Shown one piece after another: positions 7,609 through 15,381 of a stretch of DNA of 39,292 nucleotides (within the stretch, counting starts at the first letter, position 1; every line of letters starts with the position of its first letter). The stretch comes from UBA5342 sp965662645 (GTDB lineage: Bacteria > Bacteroidota > Bacteroidia > Bacteroidales > UBA5342), in the NCBI GenBank assembly GCA_965662645.1, contig CBFIII010000038.1, forward strand, positions 1 to 39,292, given 5' to 3'. The position numbers and the translations under genes are program-made. The notes beneath the pieces are model-generated. The model did not search any database and was not told where the DNA came from. It worked only from the letters and a program-made list of their open reading frames with translations.

Positions 7609-7959
7609 ATGGATTTAATTAAAGTTGCAGAACAAGCTTTTGCAGAAGAAAGCAATGAACTACCTAAGTTTAATAGCGGTGATACTGTCAGCGTTGATTA
7701 TAAAATTAAAGAAGGTAGCAAGGAACGTATTCAGCAGTTTCGTGGTGTTGTGATCAAGATCAAAGGAGAAGGCGTAACTAAAACGTTTACTGTTCGTAAA
7801 ATATCTGATGGTATTGGCGTTGAACGTATTTTCCCTTTAAGTTCACCTTTCATTGAGAAAATTACCGTGAATAAATATGGTCGTGTACGTCGTGCTAAAC
7901 TTTATTATTTGCGCGAACTTACAGGTAAGAAAGCAAGAATTAAAGAAAGACGTTTCTAA
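7609..7959 (+). CDS. rplS: 50S ribosomal protein L19
   Basis: bL19 sits at the 30S-50S interface. The 116-residue protein shows the diagnostic segments GDTVSVDYKIKEGSKERIQQF, RGVVIKIKGEGVTKTFTVRK and the C-terminal GRVRRAKLYYLRELTGKKAR. The length is normal. The gene has its own strong promoter, a structured leader and a bidirectional hairpin terminator, so it appears monocistronic; the usual trmD neighbour is absent. Confidence 0.98.
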   Translation: MDLIKVAEQAFAEESNELPKFNSGDTVSVDYKIKEGSKERIQQFRGVVIKIKGEGVTKTFTVRKISDGIGVERIFPLSSPFIEKITVNKYGRVRRAKLYYLRELTGKKARIKERRF

Positions 7960-7982
7960 GAAACATTTTTTTATCAAACAAC

Positions 7983-8016
7983 AAAAGGAACGATTCATTA
8001 GAGTCGTTCCTTTTTT
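7983..8016. terminator. Terminator between rplS and lipA
   Basis: AAAGGAACGA pairs with TCGTTCCTTT around a 10-base loop and is followed by a T run on the plus strand. It terminates rplS. The A run on its left side could let it also act on minus-strand lipA transcripts. Confidence 0.85.
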
Positions 8017-8044
8017 GTTTTATAATGTGTGTTTTTTATATTAA

Positions 8045-8085
8045 TTATACCAATTGTGTTTTAGTTTAATGTGTGATTGGTATTA
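8045..8085. repeat. Short inverted repeat at the lipA 3' end
   Basis: TTATACCAAT (8045-8054) and ATTGGTATTA (8076-8085) are near-complementary arms around 21 bases. The right arm contains the lipA stop codon. Related TAATACCA arms occur at 29098-29146, which suggests a small dispersed repeat type. Confidence 0.5.
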
Positions 8086-8913
8086 TATGGTGGCATGGTA
8101 AGATGAACGAACGAGTGGTGCGCTTTCTATGATGCGGAAGCCTTTTTCGATGCCTGTCTTGCGATATTTCATGAAAGTTGTAGGATGTATGTATTCTACG
8201 ACTTCGAGGTGCTGAGGCGTTGGCTGTAGGTATTGTCCTATAGTGATCATTTCACAGTTAATAGATCTTAAATCATCCATTAGTTCATATACCTCGTCTT
8301 CTTTTTCTCCTATTCCAACCATTATGCCTGATTTTGCTACACATTTAGAAGCTCCAATTTGTTTGATGACTTTTAGGCTTGTGTCGTAATCTGCTCTACT
8401 TCTTGTTTGTGGAGTTAGTCGTCTGACTGTTTCTAAGTTATGAGAAATAACTTCGGGTTTGGCATCTATAATCATCTGGATCAATTCTTCACGCCCTTGA
8501 AAGTCAGGTATGAGAACTTCCATAGTGACTCCAGGACATTCTTGTTTTACTGCTTTTATTGTTTTTACCCATTGTTCTGCACCAAAATCGTCCAGATCAT
8601 CTCTATCTACTGAGGTGATGACGACATGTTTGAGCTCCATAATCTTGATAGAATTTGCTATATTAATGGGTTCGTTAGGGTCGAGAGCTAGTGGTTTTCC
8701 TGTCATGGTCGCACAAAATTTACACGCTCGTGTGCATATTTCGCCAAGGATCATAAAAGTTGCCGTTTTGTTGTTCCAGCATTCTGCCATGTTAGGACAA
8801 TGACCACTGGTGCAAATAGTATGGAGGTGGTGTGTGTCCACTAAGGATTTTACTTTGCGGTAATTTTCTCCCTGAGGTAGTTTTGTTTTTAGCCAATCTG
8901 GTTTCTGTCTCAT
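8083..8913 (-). CDS. lipA: Lipoyl synthase
   Basis: LipA inserts two sulfurs into protein-bound octanoyl groups, making the lipoyl cofactor of 2-oxoacid dehydrogenases. The 276-residue protein has both required iron-sulfur sites: the auxiliary cluster cysteines C34, C39 and C45 in CTSGHCPNMAEC, and the radical-SAM cysteines C60, C64 and C67 in CTRACKFC. The C-terminal RSSY (residues 269-272), whose serine ligates the auxiliary cluster, is present. I chose ATG at 8913; the upstream in-frame GTG at 8934 lies inside a -7 element. The usual partner lipB is not nearby. Identification is secure. Confidence 0.97.
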   Translation of the reverse strand: MRQKPDWLKTKLPQGENYRKVKSLVDTHHLHTICTSGHCPNMAECWNNKTATFMILGEICTRACKFCATMTGKPLALDPNEPINIANSIKIMELKHVVITSVDRDDLDDFGAEQWVKTIKAVKQECPGVTMEVLIPDFQGREELIQMIIDAKPEVISHNLETVRRLTPQTRSRADYDTSLKVIKQIGASKCVAKSGIMVGIGEKEDEVYELMDDLRSINCEMITIGQYLQPTPQHLEVVEYIHPTTFMKYRKTGIEKGFRIIESAPLVRSSYHATI

Positions 8914-8933
8914 AATATGAAAATAAAGTGGCA

Positions 8934-8941
8934 CAAAAATA
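8934..8941 (-). promoter_or_regulatory. -7 element of lipA
   Basis: The minus strand reads TATTTTTG, a full match to TAnnTTTG, 20 bases before the lipA ATG. No TTTG at a suitable -33 distance was seen. The overlap with an alternative GTG start argues for the downstream ATG. Confidence 0.45.
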
Positions 8942-9035
8942 ACTAATTTTGGCGTTGCTTTTGTGTTTGTTATGGTTTAGGCTTTTTTTTCTGTGTGTAT
9001 TGATAAGAGTTTTGAAAAAGGTTTTATTGCTGTAT

Positions 9036-9074
9036 AAAAAAAGAGGCAAAACTTTTTGGTTTTGCCTCTTTATA
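9036..9074 (-). terminator. Terminator after tonB paralogue 2
   Basis: GAGGCAAAAC (9043-9052) and GTTTTGCCTC (9059-9068) form a 10-bp perfect stem with a 6-base loop. On the minus strand it is followed by seven T residues, so it ends the tonB-like transcript whose stop is at 9092. Confidence 0.85.
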
Positions 9075-9091
9075 TACAATGATTAAGATAT

Positions 9092-9772
9092 TTATCTTAA
9101 TGTAAAGTTAATTGGAAGTCGGTAAGAAACTCTTACAGGTTTTCCACGTTGTTCTCCTGGTTCCCAAGATGGCATGTTTTGTACCACTCTTAAAGCTTCT
9201 TCGTCAAGGTGACGGTCAACGCCTTTAAGAATTTTAACATCAACGATTCTACCATCTTTATTTACCACAAATTCTACATAAACACGACCTTGAATACCGT
9301 TTTCTTGAGCAATAGCAGGAAATTTAACATTCTTTTGAAGGTATTTCATTAATGCTGCATCTCCACCAGGGAAAGTAGGCATTTTTTCAACTACCATAAA
9401 AACTTTGTTTTCATCTACTTCTTCTTCATCTACGAAATCGATAATCTCAACTACCGATTCATCGTCCATCTCCATATCGTCCAACTCAAGTTCTTCGTCC
9501 AATTCTACATCGTCATCTACAATATTTAATACTTCAGTAAATGCTGGTGGCGGTGGTGGTGGCGGTGGTGGTGGTTCTTCGGCGCGTGTAATAGGAATTG
9601 CCTCTTCTTCCATTACCAGTTCCTCTACAATTTCAATCTCAGATGCTTTAATGTCTGTTTGAGTATATTCAAACGCAATAAACATCACACCTAAGCTGAG
9701 AATAAGGCCCATTTGACGGAAGATACCTTTGTTCTTTTCTAAGTTCGCTTTTTCAGACTTTTTCAGTTCCAT
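9092..9772 (-). CDS. TonB-family energy transducer (paralogue 2)
   Basis: This 226-residue protein is a close paralogue of the one at 485-1165, with the same length and layout: a membrane helix near residues 20-38 (RQMGLILSLGVMFIAFEYTQ), ten prolines at about 67-76, an Asp/Glu-rich linker and a C-terminal TonB domain with MPTFPGGDAALMKYLQK, GIQGRVYVEFVV and PINFTLR. It would couple the inner-membrane ExbB-ExbD motor to outer-membrane transporters. The acidic linker is unlike the Pro-Lys/Pro-Glu repeats of enterobacterial TonB. The gene has its own -7 element and terminator and is monocistronic. The two copies are separated by about 7.9 kb of unrelated genes, so this is not a fresh tandem duplication. 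Confidence 0.92.
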   Translation of the reverse strand: MELKKSEKANLEKNKGIFRQMGLILSLGVMFIAFEYTQTDIKASEIEIVEELVMEEEAIPITRAEEPPPPPPPPPPAFTEVLNIVDDDVELDEELELDDMEMDDESVVEIIDFVDEEEVDENKVFMVVEKMPTFPGGDAALMKYLQKNVKFPAIAQENGIQGRVYVEFVVNKDGRIVDVKILKGVDRHLDEEALRVVQNMPSWEPGEQRGKPVRVSYRLPINFTLR

Positions 9773-9797
9773 AGTATTGAGCTACATTTAATATCTG

Positions 9798-9805
9798 CAA
9801 AATTA
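9798..9805 (-). promoter_or_regulatory. -7 element of tonB paralogue 2
   Basis: The minus strand reads TAATTTTG, a full match to TAnnTTTG, 25 bases before the start codon. No -33 TTTG at the usual spacing was found. Confidence 0.5.
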
Positions 9806-9985
9806 CAAATTGATTTCATAAATGTGTTGTTTTGTTATAGAAAATTTTGAAAAATGTGAAGTTTTTTTTTATTTTTATTTGTTTGTGTTCGTTGTGCTCT
9901 GTTAGTCAGTAGTTTGTTGATTTTTCTTTGTCGTTTTTTTGTTGAGATATTTAACCCTTAATTTCGGCTAGTTATATATAAAACG

Positions 9986-9993
9986 TATTTTTG
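9986..9993 (+). promoter_or_regulatory. -7 element of aroC
   Basis: TATTTTTG matches TAnnTTTG and lies 30 bases before the aroC ATG. The -33 position holds only a weak TTTCG. Confidence 0.5.
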
Positions 9994-10023
9994 CAGTTGA
10001 ATACTAATTAACTTTTATAAATT

Positions 10024-11103
10024 ATGGCAGGGAATTCATACGGACAGTTGTTTTCTTTAATTTCTTTTGGCGAATCTCATGGAAAAGGTATTGGTGGAGT
10101 TATCGATGGGTGTCCAGCAGGTATTGTATTTGATGAAGCTTTTATTCAGTCAGAATTAGCTCGTCGTAAACCAGGACAATCAAAGATAACGACTTCAAGA
10201 GGCGAAAGTGATTCGGTAGAGATTTTATCAGGTGTTTTTGATGGTTTAACTACTGGAACACCAATTGGTTTTTTTGTGAAAAATGCTTCCCAAAAGAGTT
10301 CTGATTATGATAATATGAAAGATGTCTTTCGTCCTTCTCATGCTGATTTTACTTATACTAAGAAATATGGTGTTCGTGATCATAGAGGTGGGGGCCGTTC
10401 TTCTGCACGCGAAACTATTGCTCGTGTTGTGGCAGGTGCTATTGCTAAATTGGTATTGAAAGGCATGGGCATTACCATTACGGCTTATACTTCTTCGGTT
10501 GCTGATATTGAGATATCGTCAGATTATTCTTCTTTTGATTTTTCTGAGATAGAAAATAATCTTGTGCGTTGTCCTGATCCCGAAGCTGCACAAAGAATGG
10601 AACAGCTTATTGCTGCTGTTAAGAAAGATGGAGATTCCGTTGGAGGTACAATTACTGCTGTTATTAGTGGAGTGCCAGTGGGGGTTGGAGAGCCTGTTTA
10701 TGATCGTCTAGAAGCTATGTTGTCTAAAGGTATGATGAGTATCAATGCGACTAAAGGTTTTGAGTTTGGGTCTGGTTTTTCTGGGACTAAGATGAAAGGT
10801 TCTCAACATAACGATCCTTTCGTTGTGGGGGCTGATGGTATTCATACTAAAACCAATTATTCTGGAGGTATTCAAGGTGGTATTTCTAATGGTGAAGATA
10901 TTTATTTTAAAGTTGCTTTTAAACCTGTAGCTACTGTTTTGCAAAAGCAAAATACAGTAGATAAAAATGGTAAGGAAATGGTTTTAGATGCTAAAGGTCG
11001 TCACGATCCTTGTGTCTTGCCTCGTGCTGTCCCTATTGTAGAGTCTATGGCGGCAATGACCATGCTTGATATGATTTTGATAAATAATGCTTACAATTTG
11101 TAA
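10024..11103 (+). CDS. aroC: Chorismate synthase
   Basis: AroC converts EPSP to chorismate with reduced FMN, the last step of the shikimate pathway. The 359-residue protein has the signature GESHG at residues 16-20, HRGGGRSSARETIARV in the middle and a C-terminal RHDPCVLPRAVPIVESM. Length and motifs are normal. No other shikimate gene is in the window, so the pathway is scattered. A -7 element lies upstream and a probable hairpin terminator downstream. Confidence 0.98.
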   Translation: MAGNSYGQLFSLISFGESHGKGIGGVIDGCPAGIVFDEAFIQSELARRKPGQSKITTSRGESDSVEILSGVFDGLTTGTPIGFFVKNASQKSSDYDNMKDVFRPSHADFTYTKKYGVRDHRGGGRSSARETIARVVAGAIAKLVLKGMGITITAYTSSVADIEISSDYSSFDFSEIENNLVRCPDPEAAQRMEQLIAAVKKDGDSVGGTITAVISGVPVGVGEPVYDRLEAMLSKGMMSINATKGFEFGSGFSGTKMKGSQHNDPFVVGADGIHTKTNYSGGIQGGISNGEDIYFKVAFKPVATVLQKQNTVDKNGKEMVLDAKGRHDPCVLPRAVPIVESMAAMTMLDMILINNAYNL

Positions 11104-11114
11104 ACAAAGGTTTT

Positions 11115-11143
11115 GATGTGTAATGTGATTTACAACATCTTTT
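11115..11143 (+). terminator. Probable terminator after aroC
   Basis: GATGTGTAA (11115-11123) pairs with TTACAACATC (11130-11139) with a single-base bulge and is followed by TTTT. The stem is moderate and the T run short. Confidence 0.45.
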
Positions 11144-11329
11144 ATGGTTTGCATAGGTAGCATGATTCTTTACGAATTGATAAGTGAATTACTGTCTTTA
11201 TATGGTGTTTAATACTTTACATTTTAGGTAGATATTGTTCATCTTGCGGAATTCTTTTCGTAGTAGTTGTGTTTTGATAATAACTAACAAGATTTGTCTT
11301 TTTTTTGACGGATCTAAAAATAAGAAATT

Positions 11330-11761
11330 ATGGCTTTTCAAGTATCTGTTTTTATTGAAAATAAGGCGGGTCATTTTAGACGAGTGACGGCTATCTTAAA
11401 AAAAGCGGGAGTCAACATTCAGACTATGACGCTTTCTACCACAACGATGGGGTGGGGAATATTAAGTATTATTGTCGATAAGCCTAAGAGTGCTGAGAAA
11501 GCATTGAAAGAAGAAAAATTACTGGTTGCTTTGCGTAAAGTTATTGCTTTGCCAATGGATGATGGTGTTGGGGGATTGGATCATGCTTTATCTTTATTAG
11601 AAAAGGCCGATATTAATATGGAAACTGCTTATGGACGTAACTGTAATAGTAACGGAAAAGCCGTCCTTATTGTAGATGTGGAAGATGTAGAAGGCGCAGA
11701 GAGTAAGTTAAAAAGCTTAGGTGCGCAACTCTTGACTGATGAAGAGGTGTATTGTTTTTAA
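11330..11761 (+). CDS. Tandem ACT-domain protein
   Basis: The 143-residue protein consists of two ACT ligand-binding domains: the first at about residues 5-70 (VSVFIENKAGHFRRVTAILKKAGVNI), the second at about 75-140 (DHALSLLEKADINMETAY, then AVLIVDVEDVEGAESKL). ACT domains bind small ligands, usually amino acids, and regulate metabolic enzymes; this one has no catalytic domain of its own. Stand-alone double-ACT proteins often accompany phenylacetate-CoA ligase-like genes, but none is seen here. It lies 12 bases upstream of rsgA and is probably co-transcribed with it. The ligand and partner are unknown. Confidence 0.88.
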   Translation: MAFQVSVFIENKAGHFRRVTAILKKAGVNIQTMTLSTTTMGWGILSIIVDKPKSAEKALKEEKLLVALRKVIALPMDDGVGGLDHALSLLEKADINMETAYGRNCNSNGKAVLIVDVEDVEGAESKLKSLGAQLLTDEEVYCF

Positions 11762-11773
11762 TTCGTTAAAATT

Positions 11774-12700
11774 TTGAAGAGTGGTGTTGTTATAAAAAGT
11801 ACTGGCAGTTGGTACAGTATAAAGACAGAAGGTGTTATTGTTCCTTGTCGTATTAAGGGGCGTTTGCGTATGCAGGGGCTTCGTAGTACCAATCCTGTTG
11901 CTGTAGGCGATAATGTGGATTTTTTGTATGATGAGAGAGAAGGTGTAGGGGTGATAAAAGATATTCATCCGCGTACAAATCATTTTTCTCGTCGCTCTAT
12001 TAATTTATCTAAATCTTCACATGTTATTGCAGCTAATATTGATCAAGCCGTTATTATTGTGACGATTAATTTTCCTATAACGTCCACCAATTTTATAGAT
12101 CGTTTCTTGGTTACTTCGCAGGCTTATGATATTCCTGCTGTTATTGTATTTAATAAAGTAGATCGTTACAGTCCTTCTGATAATGTGCGTTTAGGTGAGC
12201 TTATAGCTTTATATGAGGGTGTTGGTTATCAGTGTTTTAATGTGTCGGCAAAAAAAAGAATAAATATAGAACAGTTTTCTGATTTGTTGAAAAATAAAGT
12301 TAGCCTTTTATCAGGTCATAGTGGGGTGGGCAAATCAACATTAATAAATGCTGTTTGTCCTGAATTACAACTGAAGACATCTGAAATAAGTGATTATCAT
12401 TTGTCGGGGAAACATACGACAACTTTTTCAGAGATGTTTGATTTGCCATTGGGTGGTCAGATAATCGACACTCCAGGAATTAAAGGAATTGGGACTCTTG
12501 ATTTTCAGAAAGAAGAAGTTTATCATTTCTTTCCAGAATTTTTTAAATATGCAGAGTCTTGTAAGTTTTATAATTGTATTCATTTACATGAGCCTGGCTG
12601 TGCTGTTATTCAAGCATTAGAGCAAGGTGAGATTGCACTGTCTAGATATCAGAGTTATTTGAGTATTTTAGCTGATGAGGACGAAGATAGATACCGTTAG
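11774..12700 (+). CDS. rsgA: Ribosome small-subunit GTPase RsgA
   Basis: RsgA is a circularly permuted GTPase that checks late 30S maturation. In the 308-residue protein the motif order is permuted as expected: an N-terminal OB-fold (about 1-70), then NKVD (about 127-130), P-loop GHSGVGKST (181-189) and DTPG (232-235), followed by the zinc site CKFYNCIHLHEPGC with C263, C268, H270 and C276. All key residues are intact. The start is TTG at 11774, supported by the family N-terminus (VIKSTGSWYSIKTEG); no ATG fits. It follows the ACT gene closely and ends at a strong bidirectional terminator. Confidence 0.96.
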   Translation: MKSGVVIKSTGSWYSIKTEGVIVPCRIKGRLRMQGLRSTNPVAVGDNVDFLYDEREGVGVIKDIHPRTNHFSRRSINLSKSSHVIAANIDQAVIIVTINFPITSTNFIDRFLVTSQAYDIPAVIVFNKVDRYSPSDNVRLGELIALYEGVGYQCFNVSAKKRINIEQFSDLLKNKVSLLSGHSGVGKSTLINAVCPELQLKTSEISDYHLSGKHTTTFSEMFDLPLGGQIIDTPGIKGIGTLDFQKEEVYHFFPEFFKYAESCKFYNCIHLHEPGCAVIQALEQGEIALSRYQSYLSILADEDEDRYR

Positions 12701-12720
12701 ATAATCGAGGTACTGTATGA

Positions 12721-12766
12721 AAAACAACAAACCCCGAAGTTTATAAACTTCGGGGTTTGTTGTTTT
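12721..12766. terminator. 46-bp perfect-palindrome bidirectional terminator
   Basis: The two 23-base arms (12721-12743 and 12744-12766) are perfectly complementary, with core ACCCCGAAG/CTTCGGGGT and AT-rich outer ends. It sits between the converging rsgA and beta-barrel genes, 20 bases from each stop, and would work for both strands. Confidence 0.85.
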
Positions 12767-12785
12767 CTGTTGTTATCTCAGCGTG

Positions 12786-13706
12786 TTATTTTTTTCTAGA
12801 GTTGTTGCTGTATCTCTGATAACTAGAACTTCTTCTCACTTTAGTTGTACGAGCATTTCTAGTTGCTCTAGGTTGAAGTGCTGTTCTCGGTTTGATTTTC
12901 TTTTTGCCTTCGTAACGTGTATTTGTGTTCTTAGTTCTATTATTGGTGAAGAAAGATTGTTTGGCTGTTTGTTTTCCTGTAAAACGGCCAAAACCAATAG
13001 AGTTAGAAGATCGAGATGTTCTTGATCGTCCTCCACCTCTAGAAAATCCAGTTGTTTCAAAATAATAACGTGCTCCTATCATTGTTGTATAATAGAAATC
13101 GTTTTTTGTTGGTGATCTAGCAATGCCATTTTTAGTATAGTAAGCATAGGCATCAACATCACTAGTCATGCAATAATTACCTAAGAGAGAAATATAGGCT
13201 GAAATATTGCTAGTTATATTATAATCTAATTCACCTCCAAAATGTAATTTATAACTAGAACCTTGAGATGGTGGGGCGTCAAAATGTACTTTATCTTCAA
13301 TGCCATTTAGATAGGCTGTTGCGTCGTAAGAAATGAGTCCCGCACCAAGGTCTATCTTTGCTTTTACAGGACTGTAATCGCTAGAATTTCTTATTATACC
13401 GATAAGATCAGCATATATATGGAAGTCTATAGAGCTTAATGTGCCGTCGAAATGATATTCGGTTGTATTTAAGGTTCTAGAGGCTTGAAGTGTATTATAA
13501 TTATAAGACAAACCAACACCAACTTGGTTGTTGAATTGATACATCCCATTAATACCTCCAGTGTATCCTAAATTCTCTTTTTGTGAAATGCTACCATAGT
13601 AAAACGTGAGACCTCCACCCGCACCTACATAGAAACCTTTCTGAGCAGAGATTTGAGATAGTGGTATCAGCGTAAAAAGCGAGATGATTATAATTAGTTT
13701 TCTCAT
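12786..13706 (-). CDS. Outer-membrane beta-barrel protein with basic tail
   Basis: The 306-residue protein has a signal peptide (residues 1-21, ending SQISAQ) and a beta-barrel domain (about 22-221) with typical strands such as GFYVGAGGGLTFYYG, VGVGLSYNYNTLQ and the last strand IGARYYFETTGF. Barrels of this type normally end at that strand. Here about 85 further residues follow, containing by my count 15 Arg, 10 Lys, one Glu and no Asp, with many Ser, Thr and Asn. The tail runs in frame up to a stop just before a terminator, so it is unlikely to be a frameshift artefact. Its role is unknown; binding to LPS, peptidoglycan or nucleic acid is conceivable. A good promoter lies upstream. Confidence 0.8.
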   Translation of the reverse strand: MRKLIIIISLFTLIPLSQISAQKGFYVGAGGGLTFYYGSISQKENLGYTGGINGMYQFNNQVGVGLSYNYNTLQASRTLNTTEYHFDGTLSSIDFHIYADLIGIIRNSSDYSPVKAKIDLGAGLISYDATAYLNGIEDKVHFDAPPSQGSSYKLHFGGELDYNITSNISAYISLLGNYCMTSDVDAYAYYTKNGIARSPTKNDFYYTTMIGARYYFETTGFSRGGGRSRTSRSSNSIGFGRFTGKQTAKQSFFTNNRTKNTNTRYEGKKKIKPRTALQPRATRNARTTKVRRSSSYQRYSNNSRKK

Positions 13707-13737
13707 CCTTAAAATTGGTTCATAATCTTTAATCGTA

Positions 13738-13767
13738 CAAATATAATAATATTAATCCTTTGGCAAA
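13738..13767 (-). promoter_or_regulatory. Promoter of the basic-tail barrel gene
   Basis: On the minus strand TTTG (13767-13764) and TATATTTG (13745-13738) are separated by 18 bases, a good Bacteroidota promoter. The -7 box ends 31 bases before the ATG at 13706. Confidence 0.65.
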
Positions 13768-13775
13768 CACTTATC

Positions 13776-15374
13776 TTATTTTTTATTGAGTAAGATGTCT
13801 AATATTAGTTTGTTAGATGTTGCATTTGGTGTTGGCACTCCTAATAGTGAGGCCCATGTAGAGCAAATGTTGGTGAAGGAAATGGCTTGTTCTGAACTGT
13901 TACGTTCAATTTTCCATCCATAAAAATATAAGGGTATTCTAAAGTTTCCGTTACACGTCTTTTTATCTTTTTCAATCCATCCAGGAGCTAATGCTATCAT
14001 TATATCTCCTGATTTATCGGGATAAAAGGATGATTTCATTGCTTTGACTATTTCTGAATTTGAGCTTGAGTATTTTAAGTGATAGGCTGGTATAGCCCAT
14101 GCAACGCCTGAAAATTCTTCCATGAAATTAGCAATGATTTCTTGGAATTCTTTGCTATTAATACGTGACTTTTTAATAAGTGCATTGTTAAGATAGATCT
14201 GACTGTTGGAATAATTCAACACCCATTTCCCTTGACCGTATAAGGCCATTAGATAAGAGTTGAGTAGGGCTACTGCTTTTTCGGGATCGAAACTACCGTG
14301 TATGATATGGTGTTGTTCTAAATATTCTGATGAATAATTTTGAACTTGAGTACTGGTTAGGCTTATGAGGTAATTTTGGTTGCCGACTTCAGTATTAAGT
14401 ACTTCTAATAACTTTTCGATTTCGTGATCTAATTTTACTAAGAAATCGGCTTTCTCAATGGAGAGTGGGTCGTTTTTTATGTTCTTATTTTCAATATCAG
14501 AATAATTGATGGTTAAGAAATCGGTAATGCTATCTTTTCCAAGCTTTTCTTCTTTTATTAGTTGTGTTGTGAAATCGGTAATGAACATGTTACCTAAAGG
14601 CGTTGATTTTAAAATTTTGTATGGTGCTTTGTCGTCTTGGTAGTCCTCTATTTTTAAAGGAAACGTTTTTTCGTTGTAGGCGAGTAGGTTAGAGTTATAG
14701 TCTTTTGGATTATAGGATAGAACCCACTCTTGGCTTATATAAAAATCAGCCATACATTTGTTATTAAAATCTTTTATCCAATCGGGAAGCCAAGCCATGT
14801 AGTAATCTGAACTTACCCAATTGCCAGATTGATCGTCAAGCCAGAAAGCACCGTTAGCAGCATGTCCTGCAAGTAAGATGGCGGCATCTTGATGTAAGCT
14901 CACGGCGTATGTTTTTGCTACACTCTTCGTGTTTAGTTTTAGTTCGTCGGGTAGTGTAGAGGCTAATAGTGATGAGGCGTCACCTGAGTGTTCTTGGTTA
15001 TCGTTCCCTATTAATATGGCATTTTTACTAAAGGTGCAATTTTTATATTTTTCGCTGTTAGGTTCATACCATTGTTGTCCAATTATACTATGTTTTGCGG
15101 GGCAACTCCCCGTCATTAAAGAAGCGTAATCGCAGACTTTATCTGATACGGTATAGGGAAAATAGATGTTAGAGAAAGTGCTTCCCTCATTCTTTATTTT
15201 TAATAATCCTTTCGTGTTGAGTAGGCTAGCGTGTCTTTCAATATCATGAGACGAAACATTGTCAAGGATGATATTAATGACCAAGGTTGGTTTTTCGGGA
15301 GGTAAGGGTGAAAAAGCCTTGACTTGATAAGAGCATATAGCTGTAAGTAGGAGAAGCGAAATTAATATTTTCAT
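13776..15374 (-). CDS. Alkaline phosphatase-fold protein, catalytic site degenerate
   Basis: The 532-residue protein has a signal peptide (about 1-20) and resembles the nucleotide pyrophosphatase/PafA-type branch of the alkaline phosphatase superfamily: the opening strand TLVINIILDNVSSHDIERH, the segment SLMTGSCPAKHSIIGQQWYE where family members have an S.YTG..P..HGI.G..W pattern, and NATSNKLILDILL at the end. Key catalytic features look lost. The first metal-binding Asp-Gly reads LDN, the nucleophile loop T.PGHAS is replaced by SDKVCDYAS, and the usual SDHG metal motif corresponds to SLTSTQVQ. I infer a secreted pseudoenzyme. It starts 8 bases after the propeller gene and ends that operon. 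No terminator was seen after it. Confidence 0.72.
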   Translation of the reverse strand: MKILISLLLLTAICSYQVKAFSPLPPEKPTLVINIILDNVSSHDIERHASLLNTKGLLKIKNEGSTFSNIYFPYTVSDKVCDYASLMTGSCPAKHSIIGQQWYEPNSEKYKNCTFSKNAILIGNDNQEHSGDASSLLASTLPDELKLNTKSVAKTYAVSLHQDAAILLAGHAANGAFWLDDQSGNWVSSDYYMAWLPDWIKDFNNKCMADFYISQEWVLSYNPKDYNSNLLAYNEKTFPLKIEDYQDDKAPYKILKSTPLGNMFITDFTTQLIKEEKLGKDSITDFLTINYSDIENKNIKNDPLSIEKADFLVKLDHEIEKLLEVLNTEVGNQNYLISLTSTQVQNYSSEYLEQHHIIHGSFDPEKAVALLNSYLMALYGQGKWVLNYSNSQIYLNNALIKKSRINSKEFQEIIANFMEEFSGVAWAIPAYHLKYSSSNSEIVKAMKSSFYPDKSGDIMIALAPGWIEKDKKTCNGNFRIPLYFYGWKIERNSSEQAISFTNICSTWASLLGVPTPNATSNKLILDILLNKK

Positions 15375-15381
15375 CAGAGAG

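Noticed and set aside
12836..13060. Alternative minus-strand frame over the basic tail of the barrel gene
   Set aside because: It has no family signal, whereas the basic-tail frame is continuous with the barrel and ends just before the terminator. I considered a frameshift and found no reason to prefer it.
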